Below are positions 1 through 4,973 of a stretch of DNA of 5,607 nucleotides, in pieces. The notes beneath the pieces were generated by a model. It worked only from the letters and a program-made list of their open reading frames with translations, did no database searches and had not been told where the DNA came from. Within the stretch, counting starts at the first letter, position 1; each line of letters begins with the position of its first letter. This stretch comes from Candidatus Woesearchaeota archaeon (GTDB taxonomy: Archaea > Nanobdellota > Nanobdellia > Woesearchaeales > GW2011-AR9), in contig JACOZM010000096.1 in the NCBI GenBank assembly GCA_016181345.1, positions 1 through 5,607 on the forward strand, read 5' to 3'. The translations under genes were made by a program, and so were the position numbers.

Positions 1-23
1 AAATTGTTAATATTCTTAAGAAG

Positions 24-131
24 ATGATTCGGAAAATTAGAGTGTAATTACTTCGTTTTTCTACTAACGAGAGGGCTGAGTCTAATCAGCGTTTTTTTAA
101 AACTGGCAAGGGAGAATACGGCGAGGGAGAT
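24..131 (+). other. Severed N-terminal part of the AlkD-family gene
   Basis: In the same frame as the AlkD ORF, ATG at 24 opens M-I-R-K-I-R-V, then TAA at 45-47, then LLRFSTNERAESNQ leading into RFFKTGKGEYGEGD and directly into the ORF at 132. The length and pattern of this stretch fit the first helix and conserved loop of AlkD proteins, so it was coding until recently. The codon replaced by TAA could have been GAA, CAA or AAA, each one substitution away. The frame is also open from position 3 to 24, so the original start might lie slightly further upstream than the ATG. Confidence 0.7.
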
Positions 132-719
132 GTGTTTATTGGACTGACTGTTCCAGATACTCGGAGAATTGCCAAGAAATATTCTCAAGCGTCTGATGTT
201 GATCTGAAAGAGCTTTTAGAAAGTAAAATTCATGAAGAGAGGCTGTGCGGGTTATTGATTTTGGTTGAAAAGTTTAAGAAAGCTCGGGAAGAGGAGAAAA
301 AAGATATCGCTGCTTTTTATTTGGATAATATTTCTCGAGTTAATAATTGGGATTTAGTCGATTTAAGCGCAGATAAGATTTTAGGAAATTATCTCTTAGA
401 TAAGGATAAGGCTATACTTTACCAATTGGCTATATCAAAGAATTTATGGGAGCGAAGGATAGCGATTATTTCTACATTTGCATTTATTCGAAACAATCAA
501 TTTGAAGATACGTTAAAGATTGCTGAGATGTTCCTGAACGATAAGGAAGATTTAATCCATAAGGCAGTAGGTTGGATGTTACGAGAAGTAGGGAAACGAA
601 ATCAAGATATTTTGGAAGGATTTCTGAAGAGATGGTATAAAGAAATGCCAAGGACGATGTTAAGGTATGCAATTGAACGATTTGAAGAAGGGAAAAGAAT
701 TGCGTATTTGAAGAAGTGA
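132..719 (+). CDS. DNA alkylation repair protein, AlkD family (N-terminus cut off by upstream stop)
   Basis: HEAT-like repeat DNA glycosylase of the AlkD family, which removes bulky or cationic N3/N7-alkylated purines without base flipping. Seen, numbering from the GTG at 132 (195 residues): W73-D-L-V-D77 matches the W109/D113 pair of Bacillus cereus AlkD; W106-E-R-R109 contains the counterpart of R148; G147-W148 matches W187. The C-terminal PRTMLRYAIERF (173-184) is also typical. This GTG is a poor start: it is the Val of a conserved E-G-D-V-F-I-G segment, and in-frame codons 87-131 read QRFFKTGKGEYGEGD, a family hallmark. Reading from the ATG at 24 would give 231 residues, close to the usual family size, but TAA at 45-47 intervenes and no ATG, GTG or TTG lies between it and 132. 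The gene is therefore a nonsense mutant, a sequencing error, or expressed in shortened form. The family call is firm; function is doubtful. Confidence 0.88.
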   Translation: MFIGLTVPDTRRIAKKYSQASDVDLKELLESKIHEERLCGLLILVEKFKKAREEEKKDIAAFYLDNISRVNNWDLVDLSADKILGNYLLDKDKAILYQLAISKNLWERRIAIISTFAFIRNNQFEDTLKIAEMFLNDKEDLIHKAVGWMLREVGKRNQDILEGFLKRWYKEMPRTMLRYAIERFEEGKRIAYLKK

Positions 720-789
720 ACTGGAAAACAGTGGATAATGATAACCGAATGGAGAAAAAATAAAGCCAGTGAAGAGAATAAAGATACTG

Positions 790-820
790 AATAAAATCAT
801 CGTATAAAGATAATTTTATT
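790..820 (+). promoter_or_regulatory. TATA-like box flanked by an inverted repeat, upstream of the unknown gene at 844
   Basis: TATAAAG at 803-809 lies about 38 bp before the ATG at 844, which would place a transcript start near 832 with a short leader. It sits between two perfect 8-bp inverted arms, AATAAAAT (790-797) and ATTTTATT (813-820). The right arm could itself serve as a TATA element, about 28 bp from the ATG. The arms might bind a dimeric repressor, but in DNA this AT-rich they could be chance. The rest of the 720-843 gap shows no gene. Confidence 0.3.
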
Positions 821-843
821 AAGAATAACAATTTCTTGAAGCT

Positions 844-1848
844 ATGGTTAATATCACTCGTTTAGCCAAAAAAGAGCTGCGTTTTATCATCAGAGAATTT
901 ATAGAACTAGAACGCATGCTGAAGCTGGCGAAGAAAGGAGAAAGTGCTGTTCCTCAGGAATGTCAGCGCTTATTAAAATTATTGCAAAAAGGGCTGCGAA
1001 CTGAAGAACGAATAGAATATTATTCTGCACGGCAATTTTTCAAATTACGAAAAGCGATTGTAAGAGCAGGTTCCGGGTTAACGATTCAAGAGGGGCAGAA
1101 GATAACTGAGCTTCTTCGTCAGGCAGTAATTTATGATGGCTTTCTTAAAAAGTTATCTTCTCGAGGCGGGGAGATTGAAGAGAAGTTATCATCTTTAGTT
1201 AAGAATCCAACTCTTCGGGAAATGAAAGAGCTCCAGCAAGTTTTAGAAGAAGCCATCTCTGCTGACCGTTCTTTTGAACTTCTTATTCAAGAGATCATTA
1301 AAACAATGGAAGGAGTTAAGACCACAAAAAGTGCTTTGCTTTTAGAGGAGATGCATCCTCGTTTGGCCTTACTCCAGTCTGGAAGCGCCTTGATTCTTTT
1401 TGATCTCGAAAAAGTTAAGGACATTTTTAGGATGGATGCAAGAGCCAAAGCGAGGGCTTTTGGAGAAGAAGGTAGAGCATTAGTGAGGAAAGGACAATCG
1501 GCGTTTGCTAAACGACATTTAGCTGAACGACAAGCCTATCATTTAGAAATTACTGCTGAACAACCTGTTGATGGAACTGGAGGCATGTTTGATATGCCGA
1601 AACTACTGACGAATGAGCAGGATAAGATCTTCAAAACAGCAATTTTAGGATACTGTGAGTTTAGGAATGGTTATTCCAATAGCGATATTTTTTGCGGTGC
1701 AATGATGACGTATCGTACTGCTGCGAAAAGAGGATATGGAGTTTTACTGTATGAATTAGCTTTTAGTTTTGCTTCACTTAATCACAGAGCAGTCATCGGC
1801 GATAGGAGTGAGATTTCTACTCCAGCACGAAAAATATGGGAGCGGTAG
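844..1848 (+). CDS. Unknown protein, front part: helical N-terminus plus acetyltransferase-like segment, ends at an apparent frameshift
   Basis: This 334-residue product is not a gene I can name. Residues 1-230 are rich in Lys, Glu, Leu and Arg with heptad-like spacing, suggesting long helices or coiled coils; no signal peptide or membrane segment is visible. Residues 260-334 change character: TYRTAAKRGYGVLLYELAF (289-307) then GDRSEISTPARKIWER (319-334). That succession (G-x-G-x-L-L-Y, D-R-x-x-x-S, A-x-x-x-W-E) resembles a GNAT-like domain I recall from phage and other accessory proteins; this is recall, not a search result. The ORF stops immediately after IWER, inside that domain, and the coherent continuation lies one frame back in the next ORF. 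Inserting one base in 1812-1848 makes 844-2252 exactly 470 codons, a 469-residue protein. The start ATG has only a weak upstream GAAG. Confidence is high that this is coding, low on function. Confidence 0.65.
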   Translation: MVNITRLAKKELRFIIREFIELERMLKLAKKGESAVPQECQRLLKLLQKGLRTEERIEYYSARQFFKLRKAIVRAGSGLTIQEGQKITELLRQAVIYDGFLKKLSSRGGEIEEKLSSLVKNPTLREMKELQQVLEEAISADRSFELLIQEIIKTMEGVKTTKSALLLEEMHPRLALLQSGSALILFDLEKVKDIFRMDARAKARAFGEEGRALVRKGQSAFAKRHLAERQAYHLEITAEQPVDGTGGMFDMPKLLTNEQDKIFKTAILGYCEFRNGYSNSDIFCGAMMTYRTAAKRGYGVLLYELAFSFASLNHRAVIGDRSEISTPARKIWER

Positions 1849-2252
1849 AGAAATTTGGTGAGAAAGGGGTATTCTATTCATCAACGTTCAATCGTTATGG
1901 TTTTCCGGTGAATATTCCGGAAGAAAAAATGAATAAGCTCTTCCCGCAGCATTTTAGGGGATATTTAGGTGATACTCAAAGAGATATTCGAGAAGGGAAA
2001 AAGAATTTTCAATTTAGTTATCAAGAACGGAAAAGTGGTTCTTCTAAGGAAGTCGTAGGCGGGTTAGCTAGTTTAGATAAAGCGTATTATTATGACGGCA
2101 AGAAAGGGTTGCTCCAAGTTCTTCTAGCCAGATGGACAACAGCAGGAGAGTTAAGCGGTTTGCCGGGATATGGAGCTACGGCTAGACGATGTAGTTACGA
2201 TGTTTATGCTGCTGGATATGCGTTCTTTCAGAGTTTTAAAGGAAAACAATAG
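1836..2252 (+). CDS. Unknown protein, back part of the frameshifted gene starting at 844
   Basis: The 138 residues begin at an ATG overlapping the previous ORF by 13 bp. The sequence looks like the C-terminal half of the same protein: a -1 shift at CGG (1843-1845) would give IWER-VEKFGEKGVFYSS, carrying on the acetyltransferase-like segment without a gap. Later residues are rich in aromatics and glycine (RYGFPVNIPEE, HFRGYLGD, LPGYGATARR), as in a compact folded domain. The ATG lacks a Shine-Dalgarno sequence and its own promoter, so an independent start is unlikely, although a short-overlap translational coupling cannot be excluded. The slip region ACGAAAAATATGG is not a standard slippery heptamer, because the second codon ATA would mispair after slippage, so programmed frameshifting is the less likely reading. 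Function unknown. Confidence 0.55.
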   Translation: MGAVEKFGEKGVFYSSTFNRYGFPVNIPEEKMNKLFPQHFRGYLGDTQRDIREGKKNFQFSYQERKSGSSKEVVGGLASLDKAYYYDGKKGLLQVLLARWTTAGELSGLPGYGATARRCSYDVYAAGYAFFQSFKGKQ

Positions 2253-2320
2253 TTTGTCTGTTAATGATTGATAGTGATTATTTTTCTTGGGGTGTGGTTG
2301 GGATTTTTACTTTTTTCTTC
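2253..2320 (+). terminator. T-rich tracts after the unknown gene
   Basis: The gap after the stop at 2252 carries T-runs at 2281-2285, 2304-2308 and 2311-2316 with no strong hairpin. Archaeal intrinsic termination mostly depends on such runs, so this is a plausible terminator for the 844-2252 unit. It is followed directly by a promoter-like element. Confidence 0.35.
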
Positions 2321-2326
2321 CAATAC

Positions 2327-2338
2327 TTTTTTAAAATA
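2327..2338 (+). promoter_or_regulatory. TATA-like box for the small unknown gene at 2358
   Basis: TTTTTTAAAATA has its centre about 24 bp before the ATG at 2358, where an archaeal TATA box would place a start site at or just before the start codon. GGG at 2351-2353 could act as a weak ribosome binding site if a leader exists. Being AT-rich, the match could be fortuitous, but the same spacing recurs at two other genes in the window. Confidence 0.4.
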
Positions 2339-2357
2339 GAGTTGAAAAAAGGGTTAA

Positions 2358-2567
2358 ATGGCTTTGTTATATAATGTTGTGAATAGGGAATTTAATGTAA
2401 CTTCTCGGAGAGGAGCAGTTGCGTATTTAGATTTTATTGCTGAGTGCCAGCAAGAACTAGATAAGTTAAGGTTTAGGAAAGAACACCAATTTGATTTTGG
2501 TGTCAATAACACTCCGTTAATGCATTGGGATTATCTGGCTCTTGGTGAATCGCGGAAAAGGGTCTAG
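2358..2567 (+). CDS. Small unknown protein, front part, ends at an apparent frameshift
   Basis: This 69-residue ORF (MALLYNVVNREFNVTSRRG...) belongs to no family I recognise. It contains a helix-like stretch AYLDFIAECQQELDKLRF (22-39), then HQFDFGVNNTPLMHWDYLALGESRK and a stop. It ends inside an overlap with the next ORF, one frame forward. Dropping one base of the AAAA run at 2556-2559 gives GESRK-GSSTDLHKASVYF, joining both ORFs into a 150-residue protein (2358-2811 minus one base is 151 codons). The upstream TATA-like box belongs here, whereas the back part has none. No signal peptide or membrane segment is seen. It sits between an unknown gene and trm1, which gives no functional hint. Confidence 0.5.
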   Translation: MALLYNVVNREFNVTSRRGAVAYLDFIAECQQELDKLRFRKEHQFDFGVNNTPLMHWDYLALGESRKRV

Positions 2568-2811
2568 CACAGACCTTCATAAAGCTAGCGTGTATTTTGC
2601 CGATCAGGCGTCTGGATTGATGGATCTAAAACTAAAACTAGAAGATCCAGAAAAGTTCACTGCTGAGCTAAGAGAAAGAATGGCACCAGTTACTAAAGAA
2701 AAAGGAATTACTAAGCAGAGAAGAGAAGCGTTTTCTGTTGTTTGGGAGCTAGACAGGTTAGTGAGGATTTCAGAAGCTCAGACGTTTTATGTTTCAGTTG
2801 TGGTAAAGTAG
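2542..2811 (+). CDS. Small unknown protein, back part of the frameshifted gene starting at 2358
   Basis: The 89 residues are readable only from a TTG at 2542 inside the preceding ORF (26-bp overlap), so this is probably not a separate gene. A stop at 2518-2520 in this frame limits the join to 2521-2567. From residue 8 on it looks like one charged helical domain: YFADQASGLMDLKLKLEDP, then TAELRERMAPVTKEKG, then REAFSVVWELDRLVRISEA, with a short hydrophobic end (FYVSVVV). I recognise no family or motif. A T-rich tract follows the stop at once, consistent with the end of a transcription unit. The start is uncertain; it is best treated as the C-terminal part of a 150-residue protein. Confidence 0.5.
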   Translation: MVNRGKGSSTDLHKASVYFADQASGLMDLKLKLEDPEKFTAELRERMAPVTKEKGITKQRREAFSVVWELDRLVRISEAQTFYVSVVVK

Positions 2812-2814
2812 AGG

Positions 2815-2840
2815 TTCTTTGTTTTTTTTGCTTTTTTAAT
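2815..2840 (+). terminator. T-rich terminator-like tract
   Basis: Directly after the stop at 2811 come T8 (2822-2829) and T6 (2832-2837) with no GC-rich hairpin. This is the type of poly-U signal that ends archaeal transcripts, and it separates the small unknown gene from trm1. Confidence 0.5.
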
Positions 2841-2880
2841 TACTTTTCATTTGAGTGTTTCATTCCTTTAATTGAGATAG

Positions 2881-2890
2881 ATTTTTATTT
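2881..2890 (+). promoter_or_regulatory. TATA-like box for trm1-msrB
   Basis: ATTTTTATTT is centred about 27 bp before the trm1 ATG at 2912. That is the distance expected between an archaeal TATA box and a transcript start at the start codon, so the mRNA would be leaderless or nearly so. No Shine-Dalgarno sequence precedes the ATG (TTCTTCATTTT), which agrees with leaderless initiation. Confidence 0.45.
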
Positions 2891-2911
2891 CTGAACAGTT
2901 TTCTTCATTTT

Positions 2912-4006
2912 ATGATCACTGAACATAGTGTTGTTATTCAAGGAGAATTGCCTCAAGGAGCTGTCCATAAGAAGATGGAGGTTTTTTATAATCCTGTCAT
3001 GGCTTCTCACCGAAATATTGCCGTTCTACTGTTGAATTGTGTTTCTAATCAAGAGATGGATATTGCTGACCCGTTAGCCGGCTCGGGAATACGAGCAATA
3101 CGTTTTCTTAAAGAATTGAAGAAAGGAAAGATCAAGAAATTATTTGTGAACGATAAAAAAGAGAATTTTGTCCACGTTTTTCAAGAGAATTTACAATTAA
3201 ATAAGATTGAGGCTAAAGAAACTAAATCTAAAATCGTGATAAAGACTCAGGAAGCAGAATTATTCTTACTCACACAACAAACTTCAGATTTCAGCGGCTA
3301 TTTTGATTACATTGATATTGATCCATTTGGAACACCTAATCCGTTCTTAAGCGCAGCTGTCAATAAAATAAAACGTGATGGAATATTAGCTGTCACGGCA
3401 ACCGATACGGCAGCCCTTACGGGAACGTATCCGAAAGTGACAATGCGAAAGTACTGGGCAAGGAATGTTCGTAGTTATTTAATGCATGAAGTTGGATTAC
3501 GTATCTTGATTCGGAAAGTTCAGCTCCAAGGAATTCAGTTTGATAAAGCGTTAATTCCTATCTTAGCATACCATAAAGATCATTATTTCAGAGTTTATTT
3601 TCGGAGTGAGAAAGGCAAAGAGAAATGCGATGCAATCTTACATCAGCATCAGTTCTTTTTGCTGAATCCTAATACTCTTGAATTTAAGACATCAGTGTAT
3701 AATCTCGAGCAAGGATGGGAATGGATGGGGCCGTTATGGACAGGAAAGTTGTTTGATGCTGCTCTAGTTAAAAAGATGGCATCAGAAAATCCTTTTCCTG
3801 AAGAGAAGAAATTTTTAGATACTTTAAAAGAGGAGTCTAAGATAGATGTCGTTGGGTTTATTGATCTTCATGTTTTAGCTAAAAAGCAAGGAAAAGAATC
3901 TTCAACAATGGATGCTGCTCTGAAGAAACTGAAAGGAGTTCGGACTCATTTTTCTCTGCAAGGAGTAAAGGTCAGAAGCGGTCAGAAGCGGCAGAAAAAT
4001 CATTGA
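2912..4006 (+). CDS. trm1: tRNA (guanine(26)-N(2))-dimethyltransferase Trm1
   Basis: Cytoplasmic SAM-dependent enzyme that methylates the exocyclic N2 of G26 in tRNA twice, helping the D-arm/anticodon-stem junction fold correctly. Seen in 364 residues: EVFYNPVM (23-30) and the N-terminal region typical of Trm1; SAM-binding motif DPLAGSGIR (53-61); catalytic IDIDPFGTPNPF (134-145); TATDTAALTGTYP (162-174); GPLWTGKLFD (273-282); and a C-terminal domain ending in RTHFSLQGVKVRS (344-356), which matches the family's tRNA-binding end. Length is normal for archaeal Trm1. Odd: the four-cysteine knuckle I associate with many Trm1 proteins just before GPLW is absent. The protein has only Cys43 and Cys239, and the CPxC-like position reads NPNT (252-255). 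A 10-bp tandem duplication at 3971-3990 sets the reading of the last eight residues. It is followed 15 bp later by msrB, probably in one transcript. Confidence 0.95.
   Translation: MITEHSVVIQGELPQGAVHKKMEVFYNPVMASHRNIAVLLLNCVSNQEMDIADPLAGSGIRAIRFLKELKKGKIKKLFVNDKKENFVHVFQENLQLNKIEAKETKSKIVIKTQEAELFLLTQQTSDFSGYFDYIDIDPFGTPNPFLSAAVNKIKRDGILAVTATDTAALTGTYPKVTMRKYWARNVRSYLMHEVGLRILIRKVQLQGIQFDKALIPILAYHKDHYFRVYFRSEKGKEKCDAILHQHQFFLLNPNTLEFKTSVYNLEQGWEWMGPLWTGKLFDAALVKKMASENPFPEEKKFLDTLKEESKIDVVGFIDLHVLAKKQGKESSTMDAALKKLKGVRTHFSLQGVKVRSGQKRQKNH
3971..3990 (+). repeat. Perfect 10-bp tandem duplication inside the 3' end of trm1
   Basis: GTCAGAAGCG occurs twice in a row, and the unit is not a multiple of three. 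As read, Trm1 ends SGQKRQKNH and stops at 4004-4006. With a single copy the frame would run SGRKIIDKK and stop at the TAG at 4014-4016. Both endings are short, basic and end before msrB, so the duplication is probably tolerated. Confidence 0.85.
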
Positions 4007-4021
4007 CAAAAAATAGGTTTG

Positions 4022-4435
4022 ATGAACATGAAAAAAAAAGAGAAGACAAAACCACAATTAACTCCGGAACAAAAACGAGTCTTATTAGAAAAAGGAACGG
4101 AAGCTCCATTTACTGGGAAATTTTTGTACAACAAGGAACAAGGTAATTATCAATGCGCTCAATGCGGAGCTGATCTCTTTTCTTCTGAAGCAAAATTTGA
4201 TTCTGGTACAGGATGGCCAAGTTTTACGGAAGCAAAAAATGTTGAGTTAAAGGAAGACCATAGTTTAGGAATACATCGAGTGGAAGTCCTCTGCAAGAAA
4301 TGTAAAGGGCATCTAGGTCACATGTTTGATGATGGTCCGAGTGGGAAGAAAAGGTTTTGTATCAATTCTTGTGCGTTGGGGTTTGAGAAAGATAATATTG
4401 ATTCAAAGAAAACTATTGATTTGAAGAAAAAATAG
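4022..4435 (+). CDS. msrB: Peptide-methionine (R)-S-oxide reductase MsrB
   Basis: Reduces the R-epimer of methionine sulfoxide in oxidised proteins, normally drawing electrons from thioredoxin. Seen, numbered from the ATG at 4022 (137 residues): zinc-binding CAQC (45-48) and CKKC (91-94); GTGWPSF (62-68); [20 protein letters not shown] (97-116), with catalytic Cys113 and the usual His97 and His100. Length is normal for a single-domain MsrB, and no signal peptide is present, so it is cytoplasmic. Start choice: TTG at 4019, ATG at 4022 and ATG at 4028 are all in frame. I prefer 4022, which has AGG at 4015-4017 just upstream; 4028 is also possible. The resolving cysteine found in many MsrBs (SGCGWPSF) is Thr63 here, and an unusual Cys117 lies four residues after the catalytic one. 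It lies 15 bp after trm1, most likely transcribed with it, though the functions are not obviously linked. Confidence 0.95.
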   Translation: MNMKKKEKTKPQLTPEQKRVLLEKGTEAPFTGKFLYNKEQGNYQCAQCGADLFSSEAKFDSGTGWPSFTEAKNVELKEDHSLGIHRVEVLCKKCKGHLGHMFDDGPSGKKRFCINSCALGFEKDNIDSKKTIDLKKK

Positions 4436-4470
4436 GCTCATTAAAAAGAGCAGAGGTCTGGCAGTAGTCA
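4436..4470. terminator. Convergent-gene spacer with a weak stem-loop
   Basis: The 35 bp between the converging stops contain GCTC (4436-4439) and GAGC (4448-4451) around an A-rich loop. Read on the minus strand the loop gives TTTTT, so it may help end the minus-strand transcript. A 4-bp stem is weak, and no T-run follows msrB on the plus strand. Confidence 0.25.
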
Positions 4471-4854
4471 TCAATTAAGATAGCGAGGGCGGAGTGAATC
4501 AAGCCACTCTTTAAGATAAACACTTCTGTTTTCACTTCTCATTAATTCTGGAGTGTCTAAGAATCCATCGTATCGGCTTGTTGAAGATGGAGTTAGACCG
4601 TATCCTGCGATTAATCCGGGATGGCGTTCTCTGATCTGCTGAAGATCAATACTTCCTTCTATATCTACTACAGCAGGAACTAGAACTAAATCGTATTGCG
4701 AATTTCGAAATGTTGTAAGAAGTCTAGGGTCAGCGACATTACCTCTCTCTGTCCGTAACTCGGGAATTTGCAATCCCGTCAATAATCCGGCCAGCTTATC
4801 TGCTAATATAGCAGTATCTTTATCGTCTAATAATAGGATTTTTGTCAGGCTCAT
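4471..4854 (-). CDS. Small protein resembling a degenerate receiver (REC-like) domain
   Basis: 127 residues from the ATG at 4854, stop TGA at 4471-4473. The pattern suggests a receiver-like alpha/beta fold: beta-1 KILLLDDKD (5-13), where Asp10-Asp11 match the acidic pair; beta-3 YDLVLVPAVVDIEG (54-67); beta-4 LIAGYGLTPSS (81-91); and YDGFLDTPEL (95-104), resembling the GFLxKP segment. Two hallmarks are missing: the phospho-accepting Asp after beta-3 is replaced (VLVP) and the conserved Lys is Thr101. If the fold is right, it is a phosphorylation-independent pseudo-receiver. No output domain is attached and no kinase is nearby. An upstream in-frame ATG at 4941 would add 29 residues (MISRSFYCLSHC...), but a TATA-like box at 4876-4884 sits about 26 bp before 4854, favouring the shorter, near-leaderless form. 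Coding status is fairly sure; the fold is an inference. Confidence 0.65.
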   Translation of the reverse strand: MSLTKILLLDDKDTAILADKLAGLLTGLQIPELRTERGNVADPRLLTTFRNSQYDLVLVPAVVDIEGSIDLQQIRERHPGLIAGYGLTPSSTSRYDGFLDTPELMRSENRSVYLKEWLDSLRPRYLN

Positions 4855-4875
4855 GTTTGGCTTAGTGCAGGGAGG

Positions 4876-4884
4876 ATTTAAAAT
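4876..4884 (-). promoter_or_regulatory. TATA-like box for the receiver-like gene
   Basis: On the minus strand this reads ATTTTAAAT, centred about 26 bp before the ATG at 4854. That spacing predicts a leaderless or near-leaderless transcript and argues against starting at 4941, which would put the promoter inside the coding region. The sequence between the box and the ATG has no convincing ribosome binding site. Confidence 0.5.
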
Positions 4885-4964
4885 GATTATGGCGGTAGAA
4901 AATAAGCAATGGGATAGGCAATAGAAAGAGCGAGAAATCACTTGATATTAAAATAATACTTGAT

Positions 4965-4970
4965 AAAAAA
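4965..4970 (-). terminator. T-run after the cysteine-rich gene
   Basis: On the minus strand TTTTTT begins three bases after the stop codon at 4974-4976, followed by further AT-rich sequence (ATTATTTTAATA). It is short but placed where an archaeal poly-U terminator would be expected, before the promoter of the next gene. Confidence 0.3.
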
Positions 4971-4973
4971 TGT

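Noticed and set aside
720..770. ACTGG/CCAGT inverted repeat after the AlkD gene as a terminator
   Set aside because: The 5-bp arms are separated by about 40 bp and no T-run follows, so a functional hairpin is unlikely.
484..831. Minus-strand ORF of 115 residues opposite the AlkD gene
   Set aside because: It lies mostly antisense to a clear AlkD-family gene, is Leu/Ser/Phe/Tyr-rich as expected of antisense to a Lys/Glu-rich gene, and shows no motif or promoter.
1827..1848. Programmed -1 ribosomal frameshift site
   Set aside because: No X-XXY-YYZ heptamer fits the reading frame (A-AAA-ATA fails in the second codon), and I see no clear downstream stem-loop; mutation or sequencing error is simpler.
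2286..2303. G-rich patch in the T-rich gap as a G-quadruplex
   Set aside because: Only one GGGG and one GGG tract plus isolated GG pairs are present, not the four G-tracts needed for a convincing quadruplex.
4855..4941. N-terminal extension of the receiver-like protein as a possible signal peptide (MISRSFYCLSHCLF...)
   Set aside because: A TATA-like box at 4876-4884 falls inside it at the right distance for a start at 4854, and the core from MSLTKILLLDD is a complete beginning for this fold.
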